A DNA stretch of 64,000 nucleotides from Heliocidaris erythrogramma (GCA_025617745.1 CM046863.1:13272875-13336874); one strand, 5' to 3'. Shown: positions 43,380 through 54,102, counted from the first letter of the stretch. Program-made: numbers and translations. Notes: generated by a model not told the origin, from the sequence alone.

Positions 43380-43552
43380 ACAATAAATTGACCTGATATG
43401 CTTGCTGATGAGTGACCATGGGACCTACAGCTGTACCTCCTTACCAAAGGACATTAGATGATCCGTGTTTTGCAGAAGGGCACTGATTGTGAACCCCGGA
43501 CCTCCCAAATACGGGTCCTTTCCTCTCCCACTGGGCTACTAATTCCTTCTTA
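43380..43552 (-). mobile_element. decayed tRNA-derived SINE
   Basis: The minus strand has TAGTAGCCCAGTGGGAGAGG (A box-like) and GGTCCGGGGTTCACAATC (B box-like with an insertion), then a non-tRNA body. Confidence 0.4.
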
Positions 43553-43670
43553 GGAAAGTCATTAAAAACTTGTTTTTTCTTTGCTTATTTAATTCATTAA
43601 TTCATATAAAGACAAAAACTATAATTATTATATTTTGATAAAGGTAATTGAAATTGAGAAGAATGCAACC

Positions 43671-44145
43671 CCCCCCCCCCCTCCTAATTCAAAAAGTTCC
43701 GATTGAAATCAGAATTAATATAGGCTAAACAAAAGCATAGACTATATCTAATAGACTGATGAGCCATTTTTTTTTCTAAATTAGCGCTTTAAAAAACATT
43801 CCCCTGCAAAATTCTTATTAAAACCTCTTATTTCCTGGAATATTATCACAGCAATATTATATTACAGTAGATCAATTGAAACTGTCCTCTACATAATTAT
43901 ACTGCTTCGTTCAAATAGATTTCATATCATTTGTATGTATGATTCATGTACTCAAGCATGGCAATCACAAATATAACTCAAAATGAATTCTATGGCAACC
44001 GACTGCACAAGTGGATGGAAATTTGGCGATCTACATAAATAACAATGTCAAAAGTCAAATGTTAATGCAGATGAAATATACCAACAGCTAGCAGAGCAGA
44101 CAGTCATATCATTGAAAGAAAACGTGGAATTAGAACAGCATCAAC
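43671..44145. other. intergenic after poly(C) run
   Basis: Poly(C) at 43670-43681. Otherwise no gene or repeat recognised. Confidence 0.4.
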
Positions 44146-44149
44146 AGAG

Positions 44150-44790
44150 AATTGGGAATATGAGGGAGGGGAATTAAGGAGAGAGATATGGAAATGAAAT
44201 GAGAGAGAGATAGAGAGAGAAGAGTTAGGAGGGAGGAAGAGTGAGAGAAAGGAAGCATATGTAGAAAGTGACAGACAGGGTGGTGGAGATAAAAACTGGA
44301 GTGGGGAGAGAGGATTAGGGACTCGAGATAATATCAAGGACAGGGGCGAGAAAAATATACTAATATGGAAAGAATTGAACAGACAGGCAAAGAAAGAGAG
44401 AGAGAGGAGGAATTAGGAGGGAGGGAGAGTGAGAGAAAGGAAGCATATTAAGAAGAGAGTGACAGACATGGTGGTGGAGAAAAAACAAGAGTGGGGAGAG
44501 AATTAGGGACTCCAGATAATACCAGGACCAGGGAGAGAGAGAGGTATACTATAGTGAGAGAGAGTTGGGGGGGGGGGGGGGGGGTAGGAGGGTGAGATAC
44601 AGAGAGAGAGAGAGATTGGATGGAATAAATGAGGTAGAGAGGAAAGAAAGAAGGAATGAGAAGAGAGACAGAGACAGACTGACAGAGATAAGAGACAAAG
44701 AGTAAGGGGAGAGACCGACCGACAGACACACAGCCATGAGACATAGAGAAGAGGGTAAGAGTGGAAGAAAGAGGAGGGGATAGATTGACC
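44150..44790 (-). repeat. (GA)n polypurine region with duplicated ~200-bp blocks
   Basis: GAGAGA-rich DNA in which 'GGAAGCATAT.TAGAAAGTGACAGAC', 'GGTGGAGA.AAAAAC..GAGTGGGGAGAG' and 'AGGGACTC.AGATAATA' occur twice, about 190-210 bases apart. Poly(G) at 44567-44583. Minus-strand Ser/Leu frames are artefacts. Confidence 0.85.
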
Positions 44791-45106
44791 TTTTGACCTA
44801 TTTCACGCGTTTCCCATCCCATACTCGTGACAATGACCCAGAAAAGAATGTTGGCGAGCATAAACATTTGTCCCGTGCTGCATTTAGAGGGAATCATCAA
44901 GTCATCTTGACATGAATAATGAAATATGCCCAGAAAATATCTTAATCTCTTCTCACTAACAATCAAAATCAACTAGAACCAATAAATTGAAATGAAAGCC
45001 AGTTTGATTATCATCAAATTACCAGAGAATATATAAAAGTATGACCAATTTATGAAACTTCGAATGTAAAATAAATGTTTTGTTTGAATGTCACGAGGTC
45101 TAAATG

Positions 45107-45185
45107 GGTGAGGGGGGGGGGGGGGGGGGCGCAATGTAAAAGAAAGGGAGCACATCGTACACTTTGCTTTCAAAAAAAGGGGGCG
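45107..45185. repeat. poly(G) run and GGGGGCGCGGG segment
   Basis: G run of about 19 at 45111-45129 followed by CGCAATGTAAAAGAAAGGG, and AAAAAAAGGGGGCGCGGGCC at 45173. Confidence 0.8.
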
Positions 45186-45839
45186 CGGGCCGATAGTACC
45201 TCCCTAAATCCACCACAGTGACTGGCCCCGGTATGATCTTTATTTTAATGATTTGCCAAATCTTTAGGAAAATAAACTTACCAATCGAAATGTTTTTAGG
45301 TGTCATAAGGATTTTTTGAAGTATAGCTAGATAAATCGAATATTGTAATAATTGCAATTTCCATTTATTCCCCTCTTTGTGGGTGCTCTCTATTTCCCTT
45401 TCTTGGTTTTGCATTTTATTATTGATAAGGTGTTGCTTGGGGTGAGAATGAAAGGGGTTTGCTCTGTAATTTCGGAATTTCATGATGAGCAAATCAGCTG
45501 AAAATCAACAACAAAACAACGCAGCAGTTTTGTGATTAAAGCAAAAGGAAATGTATGTTTGACACGGAAATAATGTCAAGGCTGGTCACATGACCTAACA
45601 TTGATATGATTACAAGACTTAATGGTACATACTGAAGAAGGTGGGCACAGCAAGGGCACTTTGAAATTGCAATGGGCTTATACACTAATTTCTCGGGAGT
45701 GTTCTCATTCTTCAAACTAGAAATTTGCAAATCCTGACTGTGCTTTTTTTTTTAATTTAAATACGAATTCGCCGAAGAGAATCTCTCAATTTGAATTCAA
45801 TTTTATTTTACTTTTCTTTCCTTTTAAATTTCATCTTAT

Positions 45840-45994
45840 TTTTTATTTTATTTTTTTTTTTTTATTTATTTATTTTTTTTTGGGAGGGGGGGGGGCATTT
45901 GAACTATTAACTAGCAGGAAGTTTGTCAAAGACAAGTTGTGTTGCGGTTTGAGGGCGCCGAACATGCCGAATAGGGATATACGAGTAGCCCCCC

Positions 45995-46035
<41 letters not shown>

Positions 46036-46275
46036 TCTGTTTATCTGTCTGCTGTCTGTCCGTCTTTCTCTCTCTTTCTCTCTCTCTCTCTCCCCCCCCC
46101 CCCCCCCCCCTCTCAACAATATCAGATGTTGGTCATCGTCCTCACTCCTCGTAAGGAATGGGATTTATCATTATTATATTTTAAAAGAAGGATTCGCGTT
46201 AACCCTCCATCACCTCTAAAGCATAGCCATAATTGAAATGTGTCGTTACCTGTCGGGGGGGGGGGGGGGGGGGTA
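45840..46275. repeat. low-complexity block: poly(T), poly(G), (CT)n, poly(C), poly(G)
   Basis: T-rich 45840-45880, G run 45888-45895, C run then (CT)n 45990-46090, C run 46091-46110, and G run 46255-46273. No gene. Confidence 0.9.
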
Positions 46276-46895
46276 CCTCTTTTTGACCATGTGCCTAACC
46301 CGTGCTTTTGTAACCCTGAATATAATCGTGTTTTACACATAGACTCGGAAACACAAAGGATCATGATTATGATGTTTTGTCAACAGGAAGACGTCAGTTG
46401 TGTCATCCATGGCCATTGCAAGTTATTAATCCCGTTAATGTTTTAGTAGTGTTCTTTTATCGTCTCTGTTGTTTTGCTTTGTCTTTTGTTCTTCATTGTC
46501 TAATAATTCTCAGACTAGTAATTACAATCATATTAACAGTATTTATTCTTTGGAACAAGTTAATACCTCTGAATGTACAAGAGTTGTGAACGGATCCTCA
46601 ATGTTAATCGATCATATGCTAACCAATTCTATAAAATAAAGTAAAGTCTTTTGGTATAATCAATAATGGCCTTAGTGACCATGCTATGAGTTTTCTGATT
46701 CGGAAATCCCATCCCGTAAATACAAATTAAAAATATGTAACATTTAGAAAATGTAGGAATATTGATATCAATCGTTTTAAAATTAATTTGAAAAAATCAG
46801 ATGCACTTGTGACGGTGGAATTCAATAGGAAACCGCATATTACTTAGATGAAGATTCGCTGAAAGTTTGGTGAACTGAAATGGAACCATTCAAAC
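46276..46895. other. intergenic, nothing recognised
   Basis: T-rich frames around 46380-46590 look hydrophobic, but I see no supporting splice sites or motifs. Confidence 0.35.
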
Positions 46896-47027
46896 GTTAG
46901 AGCACTAACAAACTAACAAACAAACAAACAAACAAGCAAACAAGCAAACAAACATCGGGACAGAATCGACTGAAATTACTACCGCCCTTGCTTCGCGCGG
47001 CTGTAAAAATAGGGGAGATGAGGGTAC

Positions 47028-47112
47028 AGCGCAGGGGCAGATACAGGATTTTCAGAAAGGGGGCGCACACTGAGGAACCCTCCGTTTGACAAAGCCAAAC
47101 GGCCATCGAGGG
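47028..47112 (-). repeat. GCAGGGGC(G/A)GAT-type dispersed repeat
   Basis: GCGCAGGGGCAGATACAGGA, TTTTCAGAAAGGGGGCGC, then GGAACCCTCCGTTTG and CGAGGGGGTCCGGGGGC. The left end is the inverse of the ATCCGCCCCTG ends at 8.15 and 17.53 kb. Confidence 0.55.
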
Positions 47113-47117
47113 GGTCC

Positions 47118-47232
47118 GGGGGCATACTTTGTCAGACAAATAATTATTGATTATTCTAATAGGCCGTTTTTGTACAAGTAGAAGTTGATTGATATGATAT
47201 AACACTTTTCCCCATGCAAGAATTCCATATTC
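47118..47232 (-). pseudogene. LINE RT post-palm fragment joined to a palindrome arm
   Basis: The minus strand encodes FSEYGILAWGKVLYHINQLL then LVQKRPIRIINNYLSDK, the 'YGi.vWG......l..lQKr.iRiI' block of CR1/Jockey-group ORF2. The upstream ORF2 sequence is replaced by the palindrome's left arm, and the downstream part by the GGGGCGGAT repeat. Confidence 0.7.
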
Positions 47233-48080
47233 AGAAAAAGGTTTGCGGTACAACCATGTGAGTTGGAATAACTCCACGTTCCGGTCAGAATGCTCTGGCC
47301 GTCGTCAGGAGAATGAGAAGAGCGAATAAATCAGCAGAATTTATATACGAAGCAGCAATTCAATAAATAAAATGGATGCAAACACATAACATAGAAAGAA
47401 ATAGTAACAGTAACATCAAAGTACCTACATTGAAAGGATAAATAACATCAAGGTACCTGCATTGAAAGGATAAGTGACATCAAACGAATCCTGTGTTGAA
47501 AAGAAAACATTGAAAGCAAGTGAACAATAGGACTAAGAAATCAATTAACCGTCTGGATAAGCTGGAAACAAAAGGGGGATTGGGACCGTAGGTAATCTGT
47601 GGAGAGAAACATGACATCCTGTTGGGGAAAGAAATTAAGGTTAAAACATACATATGGAAAAGGTGAAATATTGACAACAGAATGAGTATACTAATAATAA
47701 TTGTTATGAAAGAAATTAAGAGAAAATGATAATGAACAAATTGAGGAGAGAAACATAACAATTATTATTAGTATAGTCCTATTGTTCACTTGCTTTCAAT
47801 GTTTTCTTTTCAACACAGGATTCGTTTGATGTCACTTATCCTTTCAATGCAGGTATCTTGATGTTATTTATCCTTTCAATGTAGGTACTTTGATGTTACT
47901 GTTACTATTTCTTTCTATGTTATGTGTTTGCATCCATTTTATTTATTGAATTGCTGCTTCGTATATAAATTCTGCTGATTTATTCGCTCTTCTCATTCTC
48001 CTGACGACGGCCAGAGCATTCTGACCGGAACGTGGAGTTATTCCAACTCACATGGTTGTACCGCAAACCTTTTTCTGAAT
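47229..48080. mobile_element. giant inverted repeat, two ~308-bp arms
   Basis: 47229-47536 is the near-exact inverted complement of 47774-48080, around a 237-bp spacer. The arms include TCTCCTGACGACGGCCAGAG, CATTCTGACCGGAACGTGG and a tandem 'CTTTCAATGNAGGTA.(T/C)TTGATGTTA.T' motif. Inside the spacer a second palindrome, TACTAATAATAATTGTTATG / CATAACAATTATTATTAGTA, sits close to the right arm. Terminal-repeat-like units in inverted orientation are known from Penelope-like elements, and the CTGACGA..GAAC motif fits, but no PLE coding sequence is present. Confidence 0.85.
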
Positions 48081-48297
48081 TACAACTTCACCATGCAAAC
48101 CTTCAAATCCTATAAGAATTCCATAGTTTAAGTATGGAAGGATTATTACAGAATATAAAGAGAATAAGACATGAGTATATAGGAAATAAAACTTTAATTT
48201 TGCCAATGATTCCTGTATTTCTCGATTTTGTCACCAAAAAAACCCCACACACTCTATTACATTATATGCGCTGGGTACCAATGGCGTTGTTTTTTGG

Positions 48298-48395
48298 TCT
48301 TTGTTTTGTTTTTGTTTTGTTTTGTTTTATTTTGTTTTTGTTTGTTTGTTTGTTTGTTGTTGTTGTTGTTGTTTTTTGGTGGGGGGGGGGGGGGT
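48298..48395. repeat. (TTTTG)n/(TTG)n tract ending in poly(G)
   Basis: TTTTG and GTTTGTTTG repeats, GTTGTTGTT, then a G run at 48380-48393. Confidence 0.9.
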
Positions 48396-48419
48396 AAAGA
48401 AGGAATAGCTGCTCTTTAA

Positions 48420-49395
48420 TATTTTAGATACTTCATTTCACGTCCTTTGTGACATGTACTATACATAAATGGATTCCATATCACAAATACCACGGCACTT
48501 ACCTCAGGGTTCTTTTGGTCTTACGCATTGGCTGAGTGACAAAACGTTTCCCTATGACCTATTTCAATTATATTTTCTAGAATAATATCGAGGTGATATT
48601 CTGACTTTGTTTTGCTTTCTGTGCTTTGTGATCATGGTTATTATTAAAGCATCCCCGGGCTGGCACCCTGCAGGCTATCATTTATGTTCCAAATCGAAAC
48701 TGTATTTCAATTGCTTATCCTAGCAAGTGAGATGACATAGGGAGAAGGAAAAAAATGGTCCAGGCGTCCTCGAATATGTGTGAGTATTTAACAACACAAA
48801 CCGCAGGTTCTAAAAAGAATAGACACATCAGTATATCTTCCAAATGGAAATCATGATAATTGCTTATTCTACCGACAGTGCTGTGATCGAGTGAGATAGC
48901 AGTAGACAAAGAGAGAAATGGCCCAAACTGGTATCTTTGAATATGTGTAATGTGTGGGCATTTACTAGAACAACACGAACCGTGTCTAGATAATAGACAC
49001 AGCATTTATCTTCCAAATGGAAATTATATTTGCTTATTCTGACGAGTGAGATAACAGAAGCTGCAACTATAAATTGGCGTATCTAGGGATTGTGGCGCTA
49101 TGGGCAAAACAACGACATCTACACTGGATTTCGGGCGCATAATCATTAAGGACCATATTGTTTTTTAGCAGCAAAATCCCAAAGTCTTCAGGGCAATGGT
49201 ATACTGTTTTTGATAAAAATGTTCTCCCAAATGTTGCTACACCGGAGTTCTAGTCGACATTAACTTGGAAACCGTATATTGATATTTTTGTACTTTCTTT
49301 TGTCTTCTTTCTCATTCTCTACCCCCTCCCCGGCCCTCTCCCTCAAGTGCCGCCCGGGGCATATGCACCCTCTTCTCCCCTTATAGCACTAGCGT
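48420..49395. other. intergenic with two diverged ~150-bp duplicated segments
   Basis: 'ATATCTTCCAAATGGAAATCATGATAATTGCTTATTC' style blocks recur near 48690, 48832, 49008 and 49798 with 'GAGAAA.ATGGTCCA' in between. A loose tandem duplication with no coding signal. Confidence 0.5.
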
Positions 49396-49399
49396 CCTT

Positions 49400-49682
49400 T
49401 GGCAAGACGTTAATCTACATTTGCCACTCTCCACCCATGTGTTAAATTGGTACCCGGTAGGATGCGAGAGTTAATGTCGTTTGTTTAGCATTTTGAGCGT
49501 CACTGTACTGCCCATTGCTGGAATACTCCCCAGGGAGCGGAGAATGTGCATACATTGTGTGCGGGCATGTCAGTATCCGATCACCGGGGTAATAATATCT
49601 CCTTTGTAAAGCGCATTGATATAACCTTCGGTTATGAAATGCGCTATATAAACACTACCTATTATTATTATTACTATTATAG
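49400..49682 (+). mobile_element. SINE body and 3' tail
   Basis: CCTTTGGCAAGACGTTAATC, CCACTCTCCACCCATGTG, GGTACCCGGTAGGATGCG, GGAGAATGTGCATACATTG, GAAATGCGCTATATAAACAC and an (ATT)n tail. The most complete body of the family seen in pieces at 12.9, 14.6 and 18.8 kb. Confidence 0.7.
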
Positions 49683-50077
49683 ATACGTCGCTGAACAGTA
49701 GGCATACGCCACAGGGAGAAAAATGGTCCATACTGGTGTCTCAGAATATGTAGTAAAGGCATTATAAACAACGCGGACGTGCCGAATTGATAGAAATATA
49801 ATTAACCTAGCTTCCAAATGGAAATTTTATTCATATTGCTTATTCTGGCATGTGCAATGACGAAGGAAATAAAATCATTTGTACCTGAATTTGTTTGGGC
49901 ACCTCTTTTGTCCAGTGTCACGGTCTATATTAGTTCAGTTGAAGTATGTTTCCTCTGTTTTCGTGTTTAGCAACCTTAGAGAAAATATTGTAACATATAC
50001 TTGTCTCTGCATTCTCCGCAATGTCTACTCTAGGCCTACAAGGCTATCAAACAGCAAAAAAAACTTCAATACGCTGA

Positions 50078-50100
50078 CCCCCCCCCCCCCCCCCCCCCTG

Positions 50101-50142
<42 letters not shown>
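50078..50142. repeat. poly(C) runs of 21 and 41, separated by TGA
   Basis: Runs at 50078-50098 and 50102-50142. The longest homopolymer region in the window, adjoining a GC-rich island. Confidence 0.92.
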
Positions 50143-50560
50143 ACCGCTCCAACAACGCCCAGTTCGTGGACGCTTGGGTCCGCTAGGCCAACGCAGAAAT
50201 CTTGAACGCTGGACCACCGCTGCTTCGCCAGCTTTGCCCGGGCGGTGATTAAATGTTGCACAAACTTTGGTGGAGCGGTTGTAAGCGTTTTACGAGCGGA
50301 CACGGGATTGCTGGAACGGTGTCGGGCTTGAAGCAGCGATCCATTGCGGTGATGAACTTTGGTTTGGCGTTCAGTATGGAGGTGGCTTCAGCGGTGCACC
50401 GCTAAGGCAACGCCCGTGTTTTCGATTTTTTCCCCCATTTTGTGCGCGGTGACGAGCGTTGTCGAAATTCGGCCCCCTCTTCCTACCGTTCAAGGAATGC
50501 TCCAACAAAGTTATGGCGGTGTGACCAGGTCTTAATGTGCTACCAGCATCGATCGATGTC
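50143..50560. other. GC-rich island with repeated GCGGTG / ACCGCT motifs
   Basis: Roughly 55-58% GC by eye, against an AT-rich background. GCGGT or ACCGC occurs more than ten times in both orientations, e.g. CAGCGGTGCACCGCT, GGACCACCGCTGC, GGCGGTGTGACC. No frame or splice sites supported. It looks like a diverged repeat or small transposon. Confidence 0.5.
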
Positions 50561-50572
50561 TTCCAGCCATCT

Positions 50573-50721
50573 GGGCCCTGTTTCATAAAATTTCTTATCA
50601 ATAACAACTGCCCCATTTCTATGACAAATTTGCTCCCAGCCAGTCAAATTCAAGGATTTCAATAGATTTTAACAATAAGTGTTATTGATAACAAGCATGA
50701 CAAGTTTTATGAAACGGGCCC
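50573..50721. mobile_element. hairpin MITE, GGGCCCTGTTTCATAAAA type
   Basis: GGGCCCTGTTTCATAAAA at the left and TTTTATGAAACGGGCCC at the right. Both arms carry TTATCAATAACA. The interior has CAGTCAAATTCAAGGATTTC. CTG flanks each end. Confidence 0.85.
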
Positions 50722-50724
50722 TGG

Positions 50725-51046
50725 TCAGTGGTCAAGTTTGTTAAAACTATAATTATTACGGTACGTAGCACTGTCCCAGAATTAAATTCTAGTTCAAATA
50801 TTTTTATAAGCTCTGTAAAAAACCCCCCAACAACAAACAAAAAAACAAACAAAAACAAAAAACAAGTACATGTTTCAGGTAGGCGCCTATGAGTAAAACA
50901 ACAATAATACCTATATAGAGTACGATCACCTCACTGCCCGAATTAAAGTTGACGAATGTTTGATTATGAGGCACTGGTTTGCCCGAATATTGGCCATTTC
51001 GAATAGAGAGAGGGAGGAAGTTCAGGTATTATAGGAAGAGATGTGC

Positions 51047-51079
<33 letters not shown>

Positions 51080-51830
51080 CCCCGCTCATTTACTTTTTGA
51101 ACACAGATGGCGACAGACATTTATTATCACTGCAAGCATGCTGCAGTGCTACTGCTATTTTGCTAGTTGTGCCGATTCAATTTCTGTCCACTGAACAAAC
51201 ACTGAAATTTTGACAGAATGGCCCTAACCCGAGGTGAGCAATATATTTGGCCATTCCCTATTTTCCTTTGTTTTCTGTTTAAATAAATGGCTATATAACT
51301 TGTTGAATATGTTGATATATTTCCAGCAGTTGAACCCGGGTGTGTTGCCCTAGATTGTCTGCGCGTTTTACGGGGAACCGGCGGGTGAGTGATTGTCTGG
51401 CATCCCCTATATAGTCTTTGATAGAAACAGAAAGTACGTGCGTGCGAGAACAAATTTACCCACTGCCTGTTACAATTGTGTTAGAATCGAGTAGACTGAA
51501 CTGTTTCACTTTCAGATTTATGAAAGGAACTTCTTAATCGTATGCAACATTTTCATAGTCTAGATTGCAATTGCATACTGGGAAAGCGTGTGTCATCCTG
51601 ACCCGAGTTCAGTTTTCGCTAACAAAGTTAGGCCTAGCCTAGGTCAGAAACTCAGATTCATTCATGAATCACGATTCAGCCATGTCCATGCACAGTTAAG
51701 ACTTAGTTTAGTTTAAATGAATGGAATGACTTTGTGATGACCTTGTGATTGTTGACGTTGCTTTGCTATCCTGCTTTAACCTTTGACTACTGAATTCTTT
51801 AACTCCCACAGGCTTAATACTGGGGTCACC
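50725..51830. other. intergenic; poly(C) run of 31 at 51048-51078
   Basis: Apart from the C run and an (AACAAAC)n stretch at 50828-50862, no gene or repeat is recognised. Confidence 0.45.
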
Positions 51831-51832
51831 TG

Positions 51833-51969
51833 GGGAGCATTTCATGAAAGGAATTTGTCGGATATTTTATCCGACAACTGTCATAAGCTACTGAAATCCT
51901 TGCATTTGATTGGTTGAGAGCAAATTTGTCGGATAAAACATCTGACAAGTCCTTTCATGAAACGGCCCC
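51833..51969. mobile_element. hairpin MITE, TTTCATGAAAGGA type (copy 2)
   Basis: GGGGAGCATTTCATGAAAGG and CCTTTCATGAAACGGCCCC ends. Subterminal GTCGGATATTTTATCCGAC. The interior motif is in reverse (TCCTTGCATTTGATTGGTTG). CTG flanks each end. Confidence 0.88.
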
Positions 51970-51971
51970 CT

Positions 51972-52107
51972 GGAAGGCGTTTCATGAAAGGACTTGTCAG
52001 ATATTTTATCCGACAAATTTGCTCTCAACCAATCAGATGCAAGGATTTCAGTAGCTTATAACAATTGTCGGTAAAAATCACGACAAAACGATTGATGAAA
52101 CGCTCCC
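51972..52107. mobile_element. hairpin MITE, TTTCATGAAAGGA type (copy 3), inverted relative to copy 2
   Basis: GAAGGCGTTTCATGAAAGG and GATGAAACGCTCCC ends. The interior is CAACCAATCAGATGCAAGG, ATTTCAGTAGC in forward orientation. It abuts copy 2, sharing the CTG between them, and the pair forms a larger palindrome. Confidence 0.88.
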
Positions 52108-52331
52108 CTGTTTTCCATAGTCCAAGCCATGGGTGAATAGTGTTTCAATTCAATTGAGATTCACTTGTTACTTCAAGTTCAGTTCACTGAAACTCTTCAT
52201 AATGATAATGGCACTCAATCTCACAGACAGTAACTTCAGACAGTTAAAAAAGAAAAGAAAAAAGTAAGACTAAGCTAAGAAGATTTAAACATAAATAAGG
52301 ACTGTAAAGTGTAAGATTGCTATCTTACATG

Positions 52332-52999
52332 TAGACCGAATATTCTGTCTCCAGTACGTTAGCCTCTTATTTGGGTAGGGTCGGCTACTACTTGGAGACA
52401 GAAGCCGGCCTATCACTTTGCTGTGCAAAATTTGTCTATGGCGTTGTGCCTGCTGGAACAGTAGGAAAAAAATTTTTCCTCTGTATTTTTTAAAAAATAA
52501 TCATAAGGCCTGGCCCTAGCCTCTAATTCATATACTTAATCTGTTCAACATACCAATTTGACTTAATATGATCCATTTAATGCTCCTTTTTCATGTAATT
52601 CAGGGTCCAAGGTCTTCTCCGTACGAAAATCCTGCAGCTGTATTCAAACCGTTACCCAAGCTTCTAGTCTCGCACAAGGCAAAATGATTATGAAGGAAAA
52701 AATACGATAAATTCATTACGAACTTGTGCACATTGATTTCAAAACGGTTATTTCTTTAACACTAAACAAACATATTTAATGTTATTAAAAGAAATAATCG
52801 TTTTGAAATCAATGTGCACGAGTTCGTAATGAATTTATCGTATTTTTTCCTTCATAATCATTTTGCCTTGTACGAGACTAGAACGGCACAACGCCATAGA
52901 CAAATTTTGCACAGCAAAGTGATAGGCCGGCTTCTGTCTCCAAGTAGTAGCCGACCCTTCCCAAATAAGAGGCTAACGTACTGGAGACAGTACATGCAG
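52332..52999. mobile_element. palindromic transposon with 10-bp direct repeats, TAGACCGAAWATTCTGTCTC end
   Basis: ATCTTACATG occurs at 52322-52331 and 53000-53009. Between them, 52345-52450 plus 52652-52758 is inverted as 52785-52990 (e.g. CAAAATTTGTCTATGGCGTT / AACGCCATAGACAAATTTTG). The left arm carries a 200-bp insert (52451-52651) absent from the right. The 26-bp loop is AT-rich. Confidence 0.82.
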
Positions 53000-53009
53000 A
53001 TCTTACATG

Positions 53010-53970
53010 CAGATCTACTTGAAGTTGAAAGTGTACAATGTAGTTCATCTTTGCACTTTGCAGGAATTATTTTCAGCCATCAAATAACAGAGAGAAAAAA
53101 CGGCCAAATTCGTTATTATGCCCAGCCACCATTAAAGGTTTACTAAATTAGAGAGAAAATGGGTGCTCTTTCCATGTAGTTTTGCCTTCTAATCACGAAT
53201 CTGCAAATCGATTGTCCAAATTATGTCTCGTTTTGGCGAAAAAGGGGGAAAAGTAGAGGTTTTGGGACCGTTCCTTAAAACTCGTGAGCTGATTGGCTAA
53301 CCCCCAAGTGACGTATGAAAAGTAAGAGGCACAAGATCTGCAGGCTGCAGCATATAATATTGTACACAGAATGCGGTATTTGACTCCTCTGTTCAACGGA
53401 CAATTTATGAAAATAGGAAATTAATCAATATAATCTTAGGAGTGAATAATCATTAGCAATATATTTTCTACAAGATCAGAAAACGCTTTTGCCCAAATAT
53501 ACAGCACTTGTTTTGTTTTCTAGCTTTTCTTTTGAACAATGTTCTCATCCATCTGAGCTTGCCGAACGAAAGTTTTGCATTGGTCATAAACGCGTGCACA
53601 GCCGTTTTCGTCTGTATATGTACAATGTCCTACACATCTTTAATACGGCAGTGACTATGTTCCCCTCGTACATAGCGACTGGTGAACGCTTTAGTTTTGT
53701 TTATTTCACTAACGGCTTTTTTTTTTACTTCGCTTTACATAGTACGTTAGTACTGACTTAGATTTTGGCTGAATTCGAGTAACTTATATAGAGAGAGGAA
53801 AAGTGTCCGCGATTGCGAGTTGGAGGACTTTTCTGAGCCATGCAGATACGAACTCTGATTTATCAGATGATGTATCAGACCCCGAAGGCAAAGAAGCTCG
53901 AGTGGCAAGGGGGAATTCGACCATAATTATTATATGTTTGAACCCCTCGCAGAATACGGTGAAGGGCCGT
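53010..53970. other. no firmly supported gene; possible antisense extension of the THAP gene
   Basis: Frames at 53489-53761 (+) and 53193-53396 (-) have no recognised motif. From about 53970 down to 53765 the minus strand stays open for about 65 codons (SLPSGSDTSSDKSEFVSA region) and could continue the THAP protein. The plus strand is also open in part (NSDLSDDVSDPEGKEARVAR). Neither is proven. Confidence 0.3.
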
Positions 53971-53977
53971 GGGTGAA

Positions 53978-54021
53978 GTAACTCCAGGGAGCTCCAACGC
54001 GTTGGAGCTCCCTGGAGTTAC
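53978..54021. mobile_element. 44-bp perfect palindrome with GGGTGAAG direct repeats
   Basis: 22-bp arms and no loop: GTAACTCCAGGGAGCTCC, AACGCGTT centre, then the exact inverse. GGGTGAAG lies at 53971-53978 and again at 54022-54029, as for a tiny insertion with an 8-bp target duplication. Confidence 0.85.
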
Positions 54022-54029
54022 GGGTGAAG

Positions 54030-54102
54030 TAGACCGAAAATGCTGTCTCTCGTTCGTTAGGTCGTCTTAGCTAACGAACGAGAGACAGAATTTTCGGTCT
54101 GT
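54030..54102. mobile_element. 70-bp hairpin element, TAGACCGAAAATGCTGTCTC end, GGGTGAAG repeats
   Basis: AGACCGAAAATGCTGTCTCT and CGTTCGTTAG (54031-54060) are inverted as CTAACGAACG, AGAGACAGAATTTTCGGTCT (54071-54100). GGGTGAAG flanks it at 54022-54029 and 54103-54110. The end matches that of the 670-bp palindrome at 52332. Confidence 0.85.
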
